From Megasphaera hominis (lineage in GTDB: Bacteria; Bacillota; Negativicutes; Veillonellales; Megasphaeraceae): 64,000 nt of DNA. The notes below the pieces were generated by a model that saw nothing but the letters and a program-made list of their open reading frames with translations, made no database searches and was not told the DNA's origin. The translations under genes were made by a program, and so were the position numbers. This document shows positions 23,283-32,103 of this stretch, piece after piece. How positions within the stretch are numbered: the first letter of the stretch is position 1; every line of letters begins with the position of its first letter. The DNA lies in contig NZ_JACOGK010000002.1 of assembly GCF_014269395.1 (NCBI RefSeq), positions 1-64,000 of the forward strand. Reading direction: 5' to 3'.

Positions 23283-24419
23283 TTATCCTCCTATATGCTG
23301 CAGAATTACGTTCTGCAGTTCCTCTTTACCTTTTTCAATCACTATTTCTATGCCCAGTACCCAAAGAGGCACGTCGTGCTGTAAAATGAACGACGCCGGC
23401 AATTTGACAGCGTCCTTTTCCGTCGTAACCAGAACGGCTTTTTTTTCTGCTGCCATCTGTATCATAACAGAAAGATCGTCATTCGTATATTGGTGATGAT
23501 CGTCAAACCGTAAATTTCCTGCCAGGGTATAGCCGCAGGCGGTTACTGTCGCTTCAAAGGAAGCCGGATTCCCCAAAGCCGACACAGCGATGACTGCCTG
23601 ATGCGGCAGCTGCTCACACGTATGGCGGTCCGCCTTCGCTTCGTACCACGCGGCAAAAGACACGCACCACGCAGGGCGGTGCACCGCTTCGGCTACGGGT
23701 GCTGTACTGTTATAGCGCGTCAGAACAGCGTAAATAGCCTGTTTGTCTGCTTCCGTACGCTGGTCCGCTTTCGTGATGATAAAAAAACCAGCCCGGCTAA
23801 GGTGAGATACGGGTTCCCGCAAGATGCCCCGTGGCAAGAGTGCGCCATTGCCAAACGGATTGGTAGCATCGATGAGAACAATATCTAAATCGCGGGCCAG
23901 TTGCCAATGCTGAAAGGCATCATCGAGAAGCAGGACCTGGCTGTGAAACCTGTCGATAGCCAGTTGTCCCGTCTGTGCCCGTTCCCGGCCGACGAGAACC
24001 GGTATTCCCGGCAAGCTGCGGGCCAGAAGCAGCGCTTCGTCACCGCCTTCTTGGGCACTAAGGAGCACGTCTTTTCCATCAGACATGATGGCCGCGCCAT
24101 GTTCGGCTGCCGAGCGGTAGCCCCGGTTGAGAAGGGCCACCCGATAACCTTGACGTTGAAGCCACTGTGCCAGCATACAAGCCGTCGGTGTCTTTCCCGT
24201 ACCACCGGCCGTAATATTGCCCAGACTGATGACTTTCGCCGCCAAATGGGCCTGCCGTTCCGGATGACGTGCATACGCTGTAAAGCGTCGTACGACACCG
24301 TATCGATAGACGGCAGACAATCCTTTTAGCAGGGCCAGCACGGGCTGGTCCGCCAGGCTATGGGAGCGGTCTTCCATAAGATACGTTATATACGCGGCAA
24401 GCTTGGTATAAAAAGACAT
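23283..24419 (-). CDS. lpxK: Tetraacyldisaccharide 4'-kinase
   Basis: A 378-residue membrane-associated kinase that phosphorylates the 4' position of the lipid A disaccharide. Its P-loop lies in VISLGNITAGGTGKTP, and LLDDAFQHWQLARDLDIVLIDA and ITKADQR are family blocks. The ATG at 24419 has GGAG 8 nt upstream and begins 4 bp after the waaA stop; a longer frame to 24551 runs inside waaA and is not supported. At 378 residues it is longer than E. coli LpxK (328). Confidence 0.93.
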   Translation of the reverse strand: MSFYTKLAAYITYLMEDRSHSLADQPVLALLKGLSAVYRYGVVRRFTAYARHPERQAHLAAKVISLGNITAGGTGKTPTACMLAQWLQRQGYRVALLNRGYRSAAEHGAAIMSDGKDVLLSAQEGGDEALLLARSLPGIPVLVGRERAQTGQLAIDRFHSQVLLLDDAFQHWQLARDLDIVLIDATNPFGNGALLPRGILREPVSHLSRAGFFIITKADQRTEADKQAIYAVLTRYNSTAPVAEAVHRPAWCVSFAAWYEAKADRHTCEQLPHQAVIAVSALGNPASFEATVTACGYTLAGNLRFDDHHQYTNDDLSVMIQMAAEKKAVLVTTEKDAVKLPASFILQHDVPLWVLGIEIVIEKGKEELQNVILQHIGG

Positions 24420-24423
24420 GTGC

Positions 24424-25764
24424 TCATCTCCAAAGGTGGAGTTCATCCAGTATTTTTTGTAATTCTGCCAGATTACGGCGCGTAGCCCCCTGGTTTTCCT
24501 GCACGATTTCAATGCAGTGGCGTCGCATGCTTTCGGCCAGCTGGCGGTCATCTACGATATTGACGCACGTTTGAATGAATTCGTCTTCGTTCTTGACCAT
24601 AACGCAGGCACCGCGACTGCTGAGCAGATCGTAGATTTCTACAAAGTTGAACATATTCGGTCCTACGACAATCGGTTTGGCATGGGCCGCCGGTTCCAAA
24701 ATATTGTGACCGCCGACGTGAGCCAGACTGCCGCCGACAAAGACCAGGTCGCCCAGGCTGTACACACGGCCCAGTTCGCCGATGGTATCGAGAATCACGC
24801 CGTCATAGTGTTCTTCCTTTACCTTACCGGCCTGCATTTCGCTCCGCTTGACCATGGTAAAGCCAAATTTACGGCCTTCGTCGCGAATGGGGTCGGACTG
24901 GTAAATGTAACGGGGCGCAATAATCAGACGGGCCCGGGGATGCTTTTTCCGTATTTCAAAAAAGGCCTTATAAACCGAACCATTTTCACCTTTATGCGTA
25001 CTCCCGGCAATCATAATGGGGTAATCCTCTTCTGCAAAACCGAGCTCCGACAAAAAGCGTTTCTTTTCTTCCGGCGTGACGATGCCATAGGTCTGATCGT
25101 ACTTGGTATTCCCCGTTACGATAACCTTATTCGGATCGGCTCCAATATCGATGATATACTGCGCATCAATCCGGCTCTGCATACAGAAAATCCGGATTGA
25201 CGACAGGACGTGCCGGGTAAAGAAAGTTATCAGCCGGTAGCGGGAAACGCTGCGCTGGCTAATGCGGCCGTTCATCATCATGATGGGGATTTTTTTCTTA
25301 TCGGCAATGCGCAGGAAGTTAGGCCAGATTTCTGTTTCTACGAGGACGATGATTTTCGGCTTGATGATATTCAGGATACGTCCCGTCAGATACGGTAAAT
25401 CCAGGGGAAAATACAGGATCCCATCTGCACCGTCAATGATCTTGTGGGCCATGCGAAAGCCTGTTGCCGTAACGACAGAAACGATGATCACTTCCTGCGG
25501 GTGTTCCCGCCGCATTTCCCGCACAATAGGGCTGGCTGCGACAATTTCCCCTACAGACGCCGCGTGCACCCAAATAGCCTGGCGGTCTGATATTTTTTTC
25601 TTCAGTTCATCCGGTAAAAAACCGATACTCTGCTTGATGCGCTGATAAAATCCTTCTTCATGTATGAGCCTGTAAATCAGCACAGGGATGAGGGAGGCCC
25701 AATACATGAGAAGCAAAAAATTATAGAGCCAGTACATCGATTTGACACGCAAGCGATTTAACAT
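24424..25764 (-). CDS. waaA: Kdo transferase
   Basis: A 446-residue GT30 glycosyltransferase that adds Kdo from CMP-Kdo to lipid IVA. It has an N-terminal membrane anchor (about 10-28), then WVHAASVGEIVAASP, the VETEIWPNFL block and the CMP-binding region with IMIAGSTHKGE and LVFVGGSLAHVGGHNILEPAAH. It is not possible to tell from sequence whether it adds one or two Kdo residues. GGAAGG lies 9 nt before the ATG; a second ATG follows nine codons later. It sits between msbA and lpxK. Confidence 0.93.
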   Translation of the reverse strand: MLNRLRVKSMYWLYNFLLLMYWASLIPVLIYRLIHEEGFYQRIKQSIGFLPDELKKKISDRQAIWVHAASVGEIVAASPIVREMRREHPQEVIIVSVVTATGFRMAHKIIDGADGILYFPLDLPYLTGRILNIIKPKIIVLVETEIWPNFLRIADKKKIPIMMMNGRISQRSVSRYRLITFFTRHVLSSIRIFCMQSRIDAQYIIDIGADPNKVIVTGNTKYDQTYGIVTPEEKKRFLSELGFAEEDYPIMIAGSTHKGENGSVYKAFFEIRKKHPRARLIIAPRYIYQSDPIRDEGRKFGFTMVKRSEMQAGKVKEEHYDGVILDTIGELGRVYSLGDLVFVGGSLAHVGGHNILEPAAHAKPIVVGPNMFNFVEIYDLLSSRGACVMVKNEDEFIQTCVNIVDDRQLAESMRRHCIEIVQENQGATRRNLAELQKILDELHLWR

Positions 25765-25769
25765 AGAAT

Positions 25770-27521
25770 TTAACCTTCCGCTTTTTCATTAAACTGTACA
25801 GCATGTAAATGGGCATACAGGCCGCCTTTATTCAGCAGTCCCGTATGCGTACCTTCTTCAACGATACGACCATGATCGATAACGACGATCTTGTCTGCAT
25901 CGCGAATCGTGCTCAGGCGGTGGGCAATGACGATGGATGTACGGCCTTCCATCAGCCGTTCCAGTGCTACCTGAACGATTTTTTCCGATTCCGTATCGAG
26001 AGCCGACGTGGCTTCATCGAGAATCAAAATGCGCGGATCTTTTAAAATGGCCCGGGCAATAGCAATACGCTGGCGCTGACCGCCGGACAGGGAGTTGCCC
26101 CGGTCGCCTACGAGGGTATCGTAGCCTTGGGGCAGCTGCAGAATAAATTCTTCTGCGTTGGCAGCCTTAGCAGCCAGTTCGATTTCTTCATCCGTTGCAT
26201 CCAGGCGTCCATACAGGATATTTTCCCGGATGCTGGCATTAAAGAGCATCGTTTCCTGCGGTACCAGGCCAATCTGCTGGCGCAGGGACGAGAAGGTAAC
26301 GTCGCGAATATCTGTGCCGTCAATAGTAATACTACCGTCGGTGACGTCATAAAAACGCGGCAACAGGTTCGTCACCGTCGATTTACCGGCCCCGCTCGGA
26401 CCTACGAGGGCCACGACTTCGCCGGGCTTGACGTCCAGGTTGAAATCGATCAGGGCCGGGTGATCCTCGTCATAGGAAAAATTGACGTGATTGAAGCAAA
26501 TTTCGCCCTGCACTTTCGGCAGTTCAATAGCGTCCGGTTTTTCCTTGACGTCCGGTTCCGTATCGAGTGTTTCAAATACGCGGTCTGCAGCAGCCAGAGA
26601 TTTCTGGATATCGCCGTAAATTTCGCTAATCCGGCGGACCGGGTTTGCCAGGTTGATAGCATAAATCAAGAAGGCAATGAGGGAGCCTGCCGTCATTTCG
26701 CCATCAATAACGCTCATGCCGCCATACCAGATGATGGCAGTCACAGCGATGGCTGCAAAGAACTGGATAAACGGCGTCAGGAGTGCTGTCAGGCGAACGG
26801 TCGACATGAGGGCCCAGAAGTTGCTGTCATTCTGTTCCATGAAGCGTTCGATTTCAAACTCTTCACGGTTGAAGGAACGAATGATGCGGATACCCGAAAC
26901 GGATTCCTCCAAGAGGGCTGTAATATCGGCCATCTTCCCTTGTACGCGATGACCGGCACCGCGCAGGCGGCTGCCGAAGAAACGGATCGTAAAGACCACA
27001 AGCGGCACGATGACCAATGTCAGAAGGGTCAGTTTCCAGTACAAGAGCAGCATAGACCCTAAGGAACCGATGAGGATAACCGCTTCCTGGACAAAGGAAA
27101 TAAGATTCCCGGCAATGGCCGTCTGTAAGGCCGTAACGTCATTGGTCAGGTTACTCATAATATTCCCGGTCTTACGCTTATCAAAGTACGACAGGGATAG
27201 TTTTTGTAAATGCCGGTACAGGGCTTCGCGGATATCGTTGACGATTTTCTGGCCGACATAGCTCATCAAATAGCGTTCGCCAAAGTAGAAGAAGCCCCTG
27301 GCAAAAAAGAGTGCCAGAATGCCAATGACGATCAGGTTCAGTGTGTAAATATCTTTGTTGGCCAAGACCTTATCGATGACGTCTTTGATCAGCCACGGGA
27401 CGACGACGTTGCTCGCGCCCGAAAAGGCCATACATATGACGGCAACGACTAAGCGTTTCTTATATGGCAAAATGAAACGCAGTAATCTTTTGTAGCCTTG
27501 CCAGCTGTTATATCGCTTCAT
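25770..27521 (-). CDS. msbA: Lipid A export ABC transporter MsbA
   Basis: A 583-residue half-transporter with a membrane domain of six helices (about 15-320) fused to an ATPase domain (about 340-580), which flips core lipid A across the inner membrane. The ATPase carries Walker A GPSGAGKST, the Q-loop in LVPQETMLF, the signature LSGGQRQR and Walker B ILILDEATSALD. The context, between lpxB and waaA, favours MsbA over a multidrug exporter of the same fold. The ATG overlaps the lpxB stop by 4 bp. Confidence 0.93.
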   Translation of the reverse strand: MKRYNSWQGYKRLLRFILPYKKRLVVAVICMAFSGASNVVVPWLIKDVIDKVLANKDIYTLNLIVIGILALFFARGFFYFGERYLMSYVGQKIVNDIREALYRHLQKLSLSYFDKRKTGNIMSNLTNDVTALQTAIAGNLISFVQEAVILIGSLGSMLLLYWKLTLLTLVIVPLVVFTIRFFGSRLRGAGHRVQGKMADITALLEESVSGIRIIRSFNREEFEIERFMEQNDSNFWALMSTVRLTALLTPFIQFFAAIAVTAIIWYGGMSVIDGEMTAGSLIAFLIYAINLANPVRRISEIYGDIQKSLAAADRVFETLDTEPDVKEKPDAIELPKVQGEICFNHVNFSYDEDHPALIDFNLDVKPGEVVALVGPSGAGKSTVTNLLPRFYDVTDGSITIDGTDIRDVTFSSLRQQIGLVPQETMLFNASIRENILYGRLDATDEEIELAAKAANAEEFILQLPQGYDTLVGDRGNSLSGGQRQRIAIARAILKDPRILILDEATSALDTESEKIVQVALERLMEGRTSIVIAHRLSTIRDADKIVVIDHGRIVEEGTHTGLLNKGGLYAHLHAVQFNEKAEG

Positions 27522-28660
27522 GCAGAATGGTTCTCCTTAGCAAATTGTAAAATGATCTCTGCTGTACGCCGGACAGCCCCGGGTTCTCCCATTTCCTTGC
27601 GCACGGAAAGCATGGCCTCGTGGCGCTCCTGCCAGGCCTGTTTATCCGTCAGGAGGGTCACCATATCGGCAGCAATGGCTTCCGGTGTGACTTCATCCTG
27701 CCAGAGCTCCGGCATAATGCGGTGCCCCATGATGATGTTGGGCAGGCCGATACTTTGAATATGCACCAGGATTTTGGACAGCCAGTACGTAAGGGAGCTA
27801 ACGCGGTAAATAAGCAGGGTCGGCAAGCCCATGAGGGCTGTTTCCAGAGTCGCCGTGCCTGAAGCAGCGACGGCTGCCGTGCTGATGTTCATCATATCAT
27901 ATACATGGCCTGATGCAACATGGACGTTCTCCAGGTCCGCCGGAATCAGCTCCTGCAACACGGACGCATCGATGGTCGAGGCCCGGGGAATGAGAAATTG
28001 GACCCCATCCCTTTGTGCCATAATTTCTTTGACTGCCGCCAGCATAACCGGCAGCAAGCCGCGTACTTCCTGCAAGCGGCTGCCCGGCATCAAGAGAATC
28101 GTCTGTTTCGCCGCATCGAGGCCAAAGGCCTGCAGTGCCTCGTCTTTAGTCAGCTCCGGGTGTACTACATCGAGAAGCGGGTGGCCGGCGTAAGCAACAC
28201 GGGCGCCCAGTTCTTCATACAGCTTGGCCTCAAAGGGAAAAAGAGAAATAGCCAGGTCCGTATGCTCGGCAATCACCTTGCCACGGCTCTTATGCCAGGC
28301 CCAGATGGTCGGCAAAATATAGTAAACGACACGGATCCCTGCTGCCCTGGCCTTTTCGATGAGCCTCATATTAAAGCCGGGATAATCAATACAGACCAAT
28401 ACATCCGGTTTCTCTTCTTGCATCACCTGCAGCAGTTGTGTGCGCAGGCGAAAAAAGAAAGGGATCTTACGTAAGATTTCGCCAACGCCGATAAATCCCA
28501 GATTATTGATATCATATACGATTCGCACGCCTGCTTGTGCCATCTGGCTGCCACCCATGCCGAGCAGTTCAATATCCGGATCCAGCGCTTTTAAGGCCCT
28601 GGCCAGATTTGCACCGTGCATATCGCCAGAGGCTTCGCCGGCTGAAAACATAATTTTCAT
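27518..28660 (-). CDS. lpxB: Lipid-A-disaccharide synthase
   Basis: A 380-residue GT19 glycosyltransferase that joins lipid X to UDP-2,3-diacylglucosamine. It begins KIMFSAGEASGDMHGANLARAL and has CIDYPGFNMRL, LPTIWAWHKSRGK, LLMPGSRLQEV and ATLETALMGLPTL. GGAG lies upstream of the ATG, 12 bp after lpxI. LpxI supplies one of its two substrates, so the pair is consistent in order and function. Confidence 0.96.
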   Translation of the reverse strand: MKIMFSAGEASGDMHGANLARALKALDPDIELLGMGGSQMAQAGVRIVYDINNLGFIGVGEILRKIPFFFRLRTQLLQVMQEEKPDVLVCIDYPGFNMRLIEKARAAGIRVVYYILPTIWAWHKSRGKVIAEHTDLAISLFPFEAKLYEELGARVAYAGHPLLDVVHPELTKDEALQAFGLDAAKQTILLMPGSRLQEVRGLLPVMLAAVKEIMAQRDGVQFLIPRASTIDASVLQELIPADLENVHVASGHVYDMMNISTAAVAASGTATLETALMGLPTLLIYRVSSLTYWLSKILVHIQSIGLPNIIMGHRIMPELWQDEVTPEAIAADMVTLLTDKQAWQERHEAMLSVRKEMGEPGAVRRTAEIILQFAKENHSA

Positions 28661-28672
28661 GAATACTCCTAC

Positions 28673-29488
28673 TTAAAACGTCTGATCGACGGCACAAATG
28701 CAGATATGATGTGCATCTGCTGCTGCCAATACTTGTTCCTGTTCAACGAACAGCGTGCGCCCGGCTTCTACAGCCAGGACGTTGCAATTACTTTCAATCA
28801 TGCTTTCAAGCGTTGTCATACCGACAGCCGGCACGTCAAAGCGCTGGTCCTGGTTGGGCTTGGCCACCTTGACGACAACCGATTCCTTACGGCCCAAGGC
28901 ACCGCCGCGGCGGATACAGGCGTCGGTACCTTCAATGGCCTCTACGGCCATGACAGCCTTATGCCGGACGACGACAGTCTGGCCGATATCCATGCCGCCA
29001 ATAGCCTTTGCCGTGGCAAAGCCAAAGCGGATATCATCAGCTTCGGCTTCTGTAGGCTGCCGTTTGGTCAGCACGCCCGGCGCCGGCATGAGCGGTTTCA
29101 AATACAAGGTCTGATCGACGACTTCAATGCCATCCTTTGCCAATTCATCCACAATGGCCAGCATGATCGTGTCATCCTTGCGGTTACGCAGCCGGTTGAG
29201 CAGCTTCAGGGCCCGCAAATCGGGCATTTTCAATCCCTTAAAGAGAATTTCTTTGGTCACCTTGCCGATCATGGTCACCTTGGTCACGTCGTGTTTCAAC
29301 AAGGTCTTAATGATCTTATTCAGCTTGGCCACGTTGATTTCATAGTATACATCTGCTTCTGCCGCCAATTCCGGCGCTACATCCTCAACGACAGCAATGA
29401 CCACCACTTCATGGCCGCTTTGTTTAGCTGCCCGCATGAATTCTACAGGCAGATTGCCAATACCGGCCAATAAGCCAACTTTTTCCAT
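28673..29488 (-). CDS. lpxI: UDP-2,3-diacylglucosamine pyrophosphatase LpxI
   Basis: A 271-residue protein of the DUF1009 family, identified as LpxI in Caulobacter, which hydrolyses UDP-2,3-diacylglucosamine to lipid X and UMP. It begins KVGLLAGIGNLPVEFMRAAK and has the C-terminal block with VVKVAKPNQDQRFDVPAVG and EAGRTLFVEQEQVL. It replaces LpxH, which is not seen in the window. It heads the long lipid A/Kdo/Lpt operon with its own promoter (29546-29575) and is separated from lpxA by a terminator. Confidence 0.93.
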   Translation of the reverse strand: MEKVGLLAGIGNLPVEFMRAAKQSGHEVVVIAVVEDVAPELAAEADVYYEINVAKLNKIIKTLLKHDVTKVTMIGKVTKEILFKGLKMPDLRALKLLNRLRNRKDDTIMLAIVDELAKDGIEVVDQTLYLKPLMPAPGVLTKRQPTEAEADDIRFGFATAKAIGGMDIGQTVVVRHKAVMAVEAIEGTDACIRRGGALGRKESVVVKVAKPNQDQRFDVPAVGMTTLESMIESNCNVLAVEAGRTLFVEQEQVLAAADAHHICICAVDQTF

Positions 29489-29545
29489 GTACGATCACCT
29501 TTATTACACAGGTATGCTTACCTTGAATTTACAAACAATCACTTT

Positions 29546-29575
29546 ATTATACCAAAAAACAGCCGATCATGTCAT
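29546..29575 (-). promoter_or_regulatory. Promoter of the lpxI-to-lptF operon
   Basis: On the minus strand, ATGACA (29570-29575) and a perfect TATAAT (29546-29551) are separated by 18 bp, about 58 bp before the lpxI ATG. It directly follows the lpxA terminator, which supports a separate transcription unit. Confidence 0.7.
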
Positions 29576-29595
29576 TAATCTAAGAACGATTCACA

Positions 29596-29622
29596 TAAAA
29601 AAAGGGCGGCAAGGCCGAGCCT
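29596..29622 (-). terminator. Terminator after lpxA
   Basis: On the minus strand GGCTCGGC and GCCGCCC form a GC-rich stem with loop CTT, with one mismatch, followed by TTTTTTT. Confidence 0.8.
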
Positions 29623-29643
29623 CACCTCCCCTTCATACGCACA

Positions 29644-30456
29644 TTAATCCTTCGTGCCTCTCATAATGCCACGTTCAGCATTGCGCAGGAAGCGCAGAAG
29701 ATGTTCGACTTCTTCATAGCTGTCCAGCTCTTGTTCCATTTCCGAAATAGCCTGTCCCAGGTTGAGACCGGAACGGTACAAAATGCGAAATGCCTTTTTT
29801 AATTCACGACGAACTTCATCGGACATACCGGCACGGGAAAGTCCCACACTGTTCAGACCAATGACACGGGCTGGCTGCCCATCAGCAATGACATACGGCG
29901 GAATATCCTGCACTACCTTGGCCAGGCCGCCGATCATGCTGTTTCGACCCACTTTGACAAACTGGTGTACGCCGGCAATACCACCGATGACCACGCGGTC
30001 TTCTACGGTAACGTGACCGGCCAGGCCGGCACAGTTACTCATGATTACGTGATTACCTACGACACAGTTGTGCGCTACGTGCGTGCAGGCCTGGAACAGG
30101 CAATCATTGCCAATCCGCGTTTCTTCCCCTTCACCGGTAGCTACGCTGACCGTTACAAATTCACGGAATACAGACCGGTCACCGATGATAAGGTAACTTT
30201 TTTCTCCGTGATATTTTAAGTCCTGCGGTTCTGAACCGATCGAACAGCTAGGGAAAAACCGGCAGTTTTCACCAATTGTCGTCCAGCCGTCAATGGTTAC
30301 ATGTGCCATAACTTCTGTGCCTGCGCCGATTTTGACATGCGGCCCAATCACTGCATAAGGCCCGATTTTTACACCAGGACCGATTTCTGCCTGCGGATCT
30401 ATAACAGCCGTTGGATGGATCATGCTCTGCGGCATGTTTTCTTTTTCCTCGGTCAT
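29644..30456 (-). CDS. lpxA: UDP-N-acetylglucosamine acyltransferase
   Basis: A 270-residue left-handed beta-helix enzyme that puts the first 3-hydroxyacyl chain on UDP-GlcNAc, the first step of lipid A synthesis. Hexapeptide repeats fill residues 8-190 (IGPGVKIGPYAVIGPHVKIG). The catalytic histidine lies in FQACTHVAHNCVVGN, and a helical C-terminus follows (about 195-270). The ATG at 30456 follows AAGGAGTG; an upstream GTG lies inside the same region. It follows fabZ after a 173-bp gap, then the terminator at 29596. Confidence 0.96.
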   Translation of the reverse strand: MTEEKENMPQSMIHPTAVIDPQAEIGPGVKIGPYAVIGPHVKIGAGTEVMAHVTIDGWTTIGENCRFFPSCSIGSEPQDLKYHGEKSYLIIGDRSVFREFVTVSVATGEGEETRIGNDCLFQACTHVAHNCVVGNHVIMSNCAGLAGHVTVEDRVVIGGIAGVHQFVKVGRNSMIGGLAKVVQDIPPYVIADGQPARVIGLNSVGLSRAGMSDEVRRELKKAFRILYRSGLNLGQAISEMEQELDSYEEVEHLLRFLRNAERGIMRGTKD

Positions 30457-30629
30457 TAGAGTCACTCCTTGCTAGCCCGCCCCTATCCGGGCAGGTGCTC
30501 ATAAATAATGTATATGAGTATATTCCCTCTCTCTCGAAAAGAATATACCCTTAAAAATCAGGCATATTCGCCCTATTATCTGTTAATTACGCCTAAAACC
30601 TCTTATTTTCTCATAAATTGGGCTTATTT
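30457..30629 (-). other. AT-rich gap between fabZ and lpxA
   Basis: This stretch holds no gene. It contains an 8-bp inverted repeat GTATATTC/GAATATAC (30518-30525 and 30541-30548) with a 15-nt purine- or pyrimidine-rich loop, about 65-90 bp before lpxA. No U-tract follows. It may be the 5' leader of lpxA or a processing site. I see no clear promoter. Confidence 0.4.
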
Positions 30630-31088
30630 TTATTTTCTTGGTTCCTGTCCCGGCATGAGGGCAAAGAGATATTCCCCTTCTGCGCAAAGCGTATCCCCTA
30701 CGTGAGACTGGGCTTTTACCTTGCCCATACGGCCTTTAATCTTGACGATATCGGCGCGCATGATGATCTGGTCACCCGGGCGGACGGGATGACGGAAACG
30801 CAGTTTATCAATGCCCGTAAAGAAAGGAATAAGACCCCGGTTTTCTTCCGGATAGAGCAGTGCGACGCCGCCTACCTGTGCCATAGCTTCGGCCAGGAGC
30901 ACGCCGGGCATTACCGGTTTTCCGGGAAAATGTCCCTGAAAGAAAAGTTCGTCAAACGTTGCGTTTTTAATACCGATGGCATATTTCATCGGTTCCAATT
31001 CAATAATCCGGTCTACGAGCAGCATGGGATACCGGTGAGGTAAGATTTCCATGATATCCGTTACTTCTAATGTCTTGTCTATTGCCAT
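30630..31088 (-). CDS. fabZ: 3-hydroxyacyl-ACP dehydratase
   Basis: A 152-residue hot-dog-fold dehydratase for all chain lengths. It has ILPHRYPMLLVDRI and the catalytic pair in GHFPGKPVMPGVLLAEAMAQ (histidine about residue 51, glutamate about 65). It lies between lpxC and lpxA, as in many Gram-negative genomes, where it draws on the same 3-hydroxyacyl-ACP pool as LpxA. No other dehydratase is present in the fab operon at 6-13 kb, so this gene probably serves both pathways. Confidence 0.97.
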   Translation of the reverse strand: MAIDKTLEVTDIMEILPHRYPMLLVDRIIELEPMKYAIGIKNATFDELFFQGHFPGKPVMPGVLLAEAMAQVGGVALLYPEENRGLIPFFTGIDKLRFRHPVRPGDQIIMRADIVKIKGRMGKVKAQSHVGDTLCAEGEYLFALMPGQEPRK

Positions 31089-31103
31089 TGCAATTTCCTC
31101 CCT

Positions 31104-31937
31104 TTATTTTATTTCTTCGCTGATTTTGCGTGCCAGCAGGTTATTTAGCTTATGGCTTGACTTTACAGCCACAATATGTCCCTGCAGCGGCCGTCCCAGC
31201 AAAGCTAAATCGCCGATGACATCCAGCACCTTGTGCCGCACCAGTTCATCTTCCGTACGCAGCTTTGAAAGGCATGTCGTGTCATCATAGACGATCGTAT
31301 TTTCCAGCGTACCGCCTTTACCCAGGCCCAGTTTTTTCAGCATGGCCAGTTCTTTGGTAAACGCAATCGTCCGGGCAAACGCGATCTCACGGATATACGT
31401 TTCCCGGTCCAGCTCGACATCCAGAAACTGTACGCCCAAGAGCGGATGCGGATTGATGGATGTAAAGGTAATGCGGAAGCCGTCATACGGAAGAATGGCA
31501 ATAAACTTATCGTCTTCCTGCACGAGGTGTTGGTGCTGCACGGCCAGTACACGGCGCGGCGCAGATAATTCCTGAATCCCCGCCTTTTGGATCAGCTCCA
31601 CAAAGGTAAGACCACTGCCGTCTGCAACAGGGGGTTCTACGGAATCCATTTCTATAATGCAGTTATCTACAGCCATGCCGTTCAATGCAGAAAGCAGATG
31701 TTCGACCGTAAAGACCTTCGCATCGCCCTGCTCCAATGTCGTTGCCCGCATGGTGTTGGTCACATTGGCAAATTGTGCCGGCACTGCCGGGTTGCCGGGC
31801 AAATCCGTCCGGACGAAGACGATTCCCGTATCAGCCGGGGCCGGGCGCATTACCATATGCACTTCATTGGCTGCATGTAAACCGATACCGCTGTACGACA
31901 CGGATTTTGCCAGTGTCGTCTGTACCACATTAGTCAT
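31104..31937 (-). CDS. lpxC: UDP-3-O-acyl-GlcNAc deacetylase
   Basis: A 277-residue zinc amidase that performs the committed step of lipid A synthesis. The zinc histidines are H80 in FTVEHLLSAL and H about 234 in RHKVLDVIGDLALLG, with D about 238, and the acid histidine is in SSHKLNN. The substrate gate is also seen. AGGAGG precedes the ATG. It heads a three-gene unit lpxC-fabZ-lpxA; lpxD, which often sits in such clusters, is not present. Confidence 0.97.
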   Translation of the reverse strand: MTNVVQTTLAKSVSYSGIGLHAANEVHMVMRPAPADTGIVFVRTDLPGNPAVPAQFANVTNTMRATTLEQGDAKVFTVEHLLSALNGMAVDNCIIEMDSVEPPVADGSGLTFVELIQKAGIQELSAPRRVLAVQHQHLVQEDDKFIAILPYDGFRITFTSINPHPLLGVQFLDVELDRETYIREIAFARTIAFTKELAMLKKLGLGKGGTLENTIVYDDTTCLSKLRTEDELVRHKVLDVIGDLALLGRPLQGHIVAVKSSHKLNNLLARKISEEIK

Positions 31938-31991
31938 TGATACGCCCCTCCTTTCCTGGCATTAAATGCTCAATTTTAATCATACTAATTT

Positions 31992-32020
31992 ATTATACAT
32001 TATTTCCCTTAGAGTGACTA
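31992..32020 (-). promoter_or_regulatory. Promoter of lpxC-fabZ-lpxA
   Basis: On the minus strand, TAGTCA (32015-32020) and a perfect TATAAT (31992-31997) are separated by 17 bp, with a start near 31985. The -35 matches the consensus only in part. Confidence 0.6.
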
Positions 32021-32064
32021 GTAAGAAATTTTGTAAATACGTATTTTAGCCTGTATAGGCAAAG

Positions 32065-32090
32065 AAAAAAGCCGTACCTTCCGGCACGGC
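32065..32090 (-). terminator. Terminator after argH
   Basis: On the minus strand GCCGTGCC and GGTACGGC (32071-32090) pair as a stem with loop GGAA, with one G-T pair, followed by TTTTTTCTTT. It separates argH from the lpxC promoter. Confidence 0.85.
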
Positions 32091-32103
32091 CTCTTCCTGT
32101 TGC

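Noticed and set aside
31970-31990. FapR site upstream of lpxC
   Set aside because: TTAGTATGATTAAAA has one FapR-like half but lacks the symmetrical partner.
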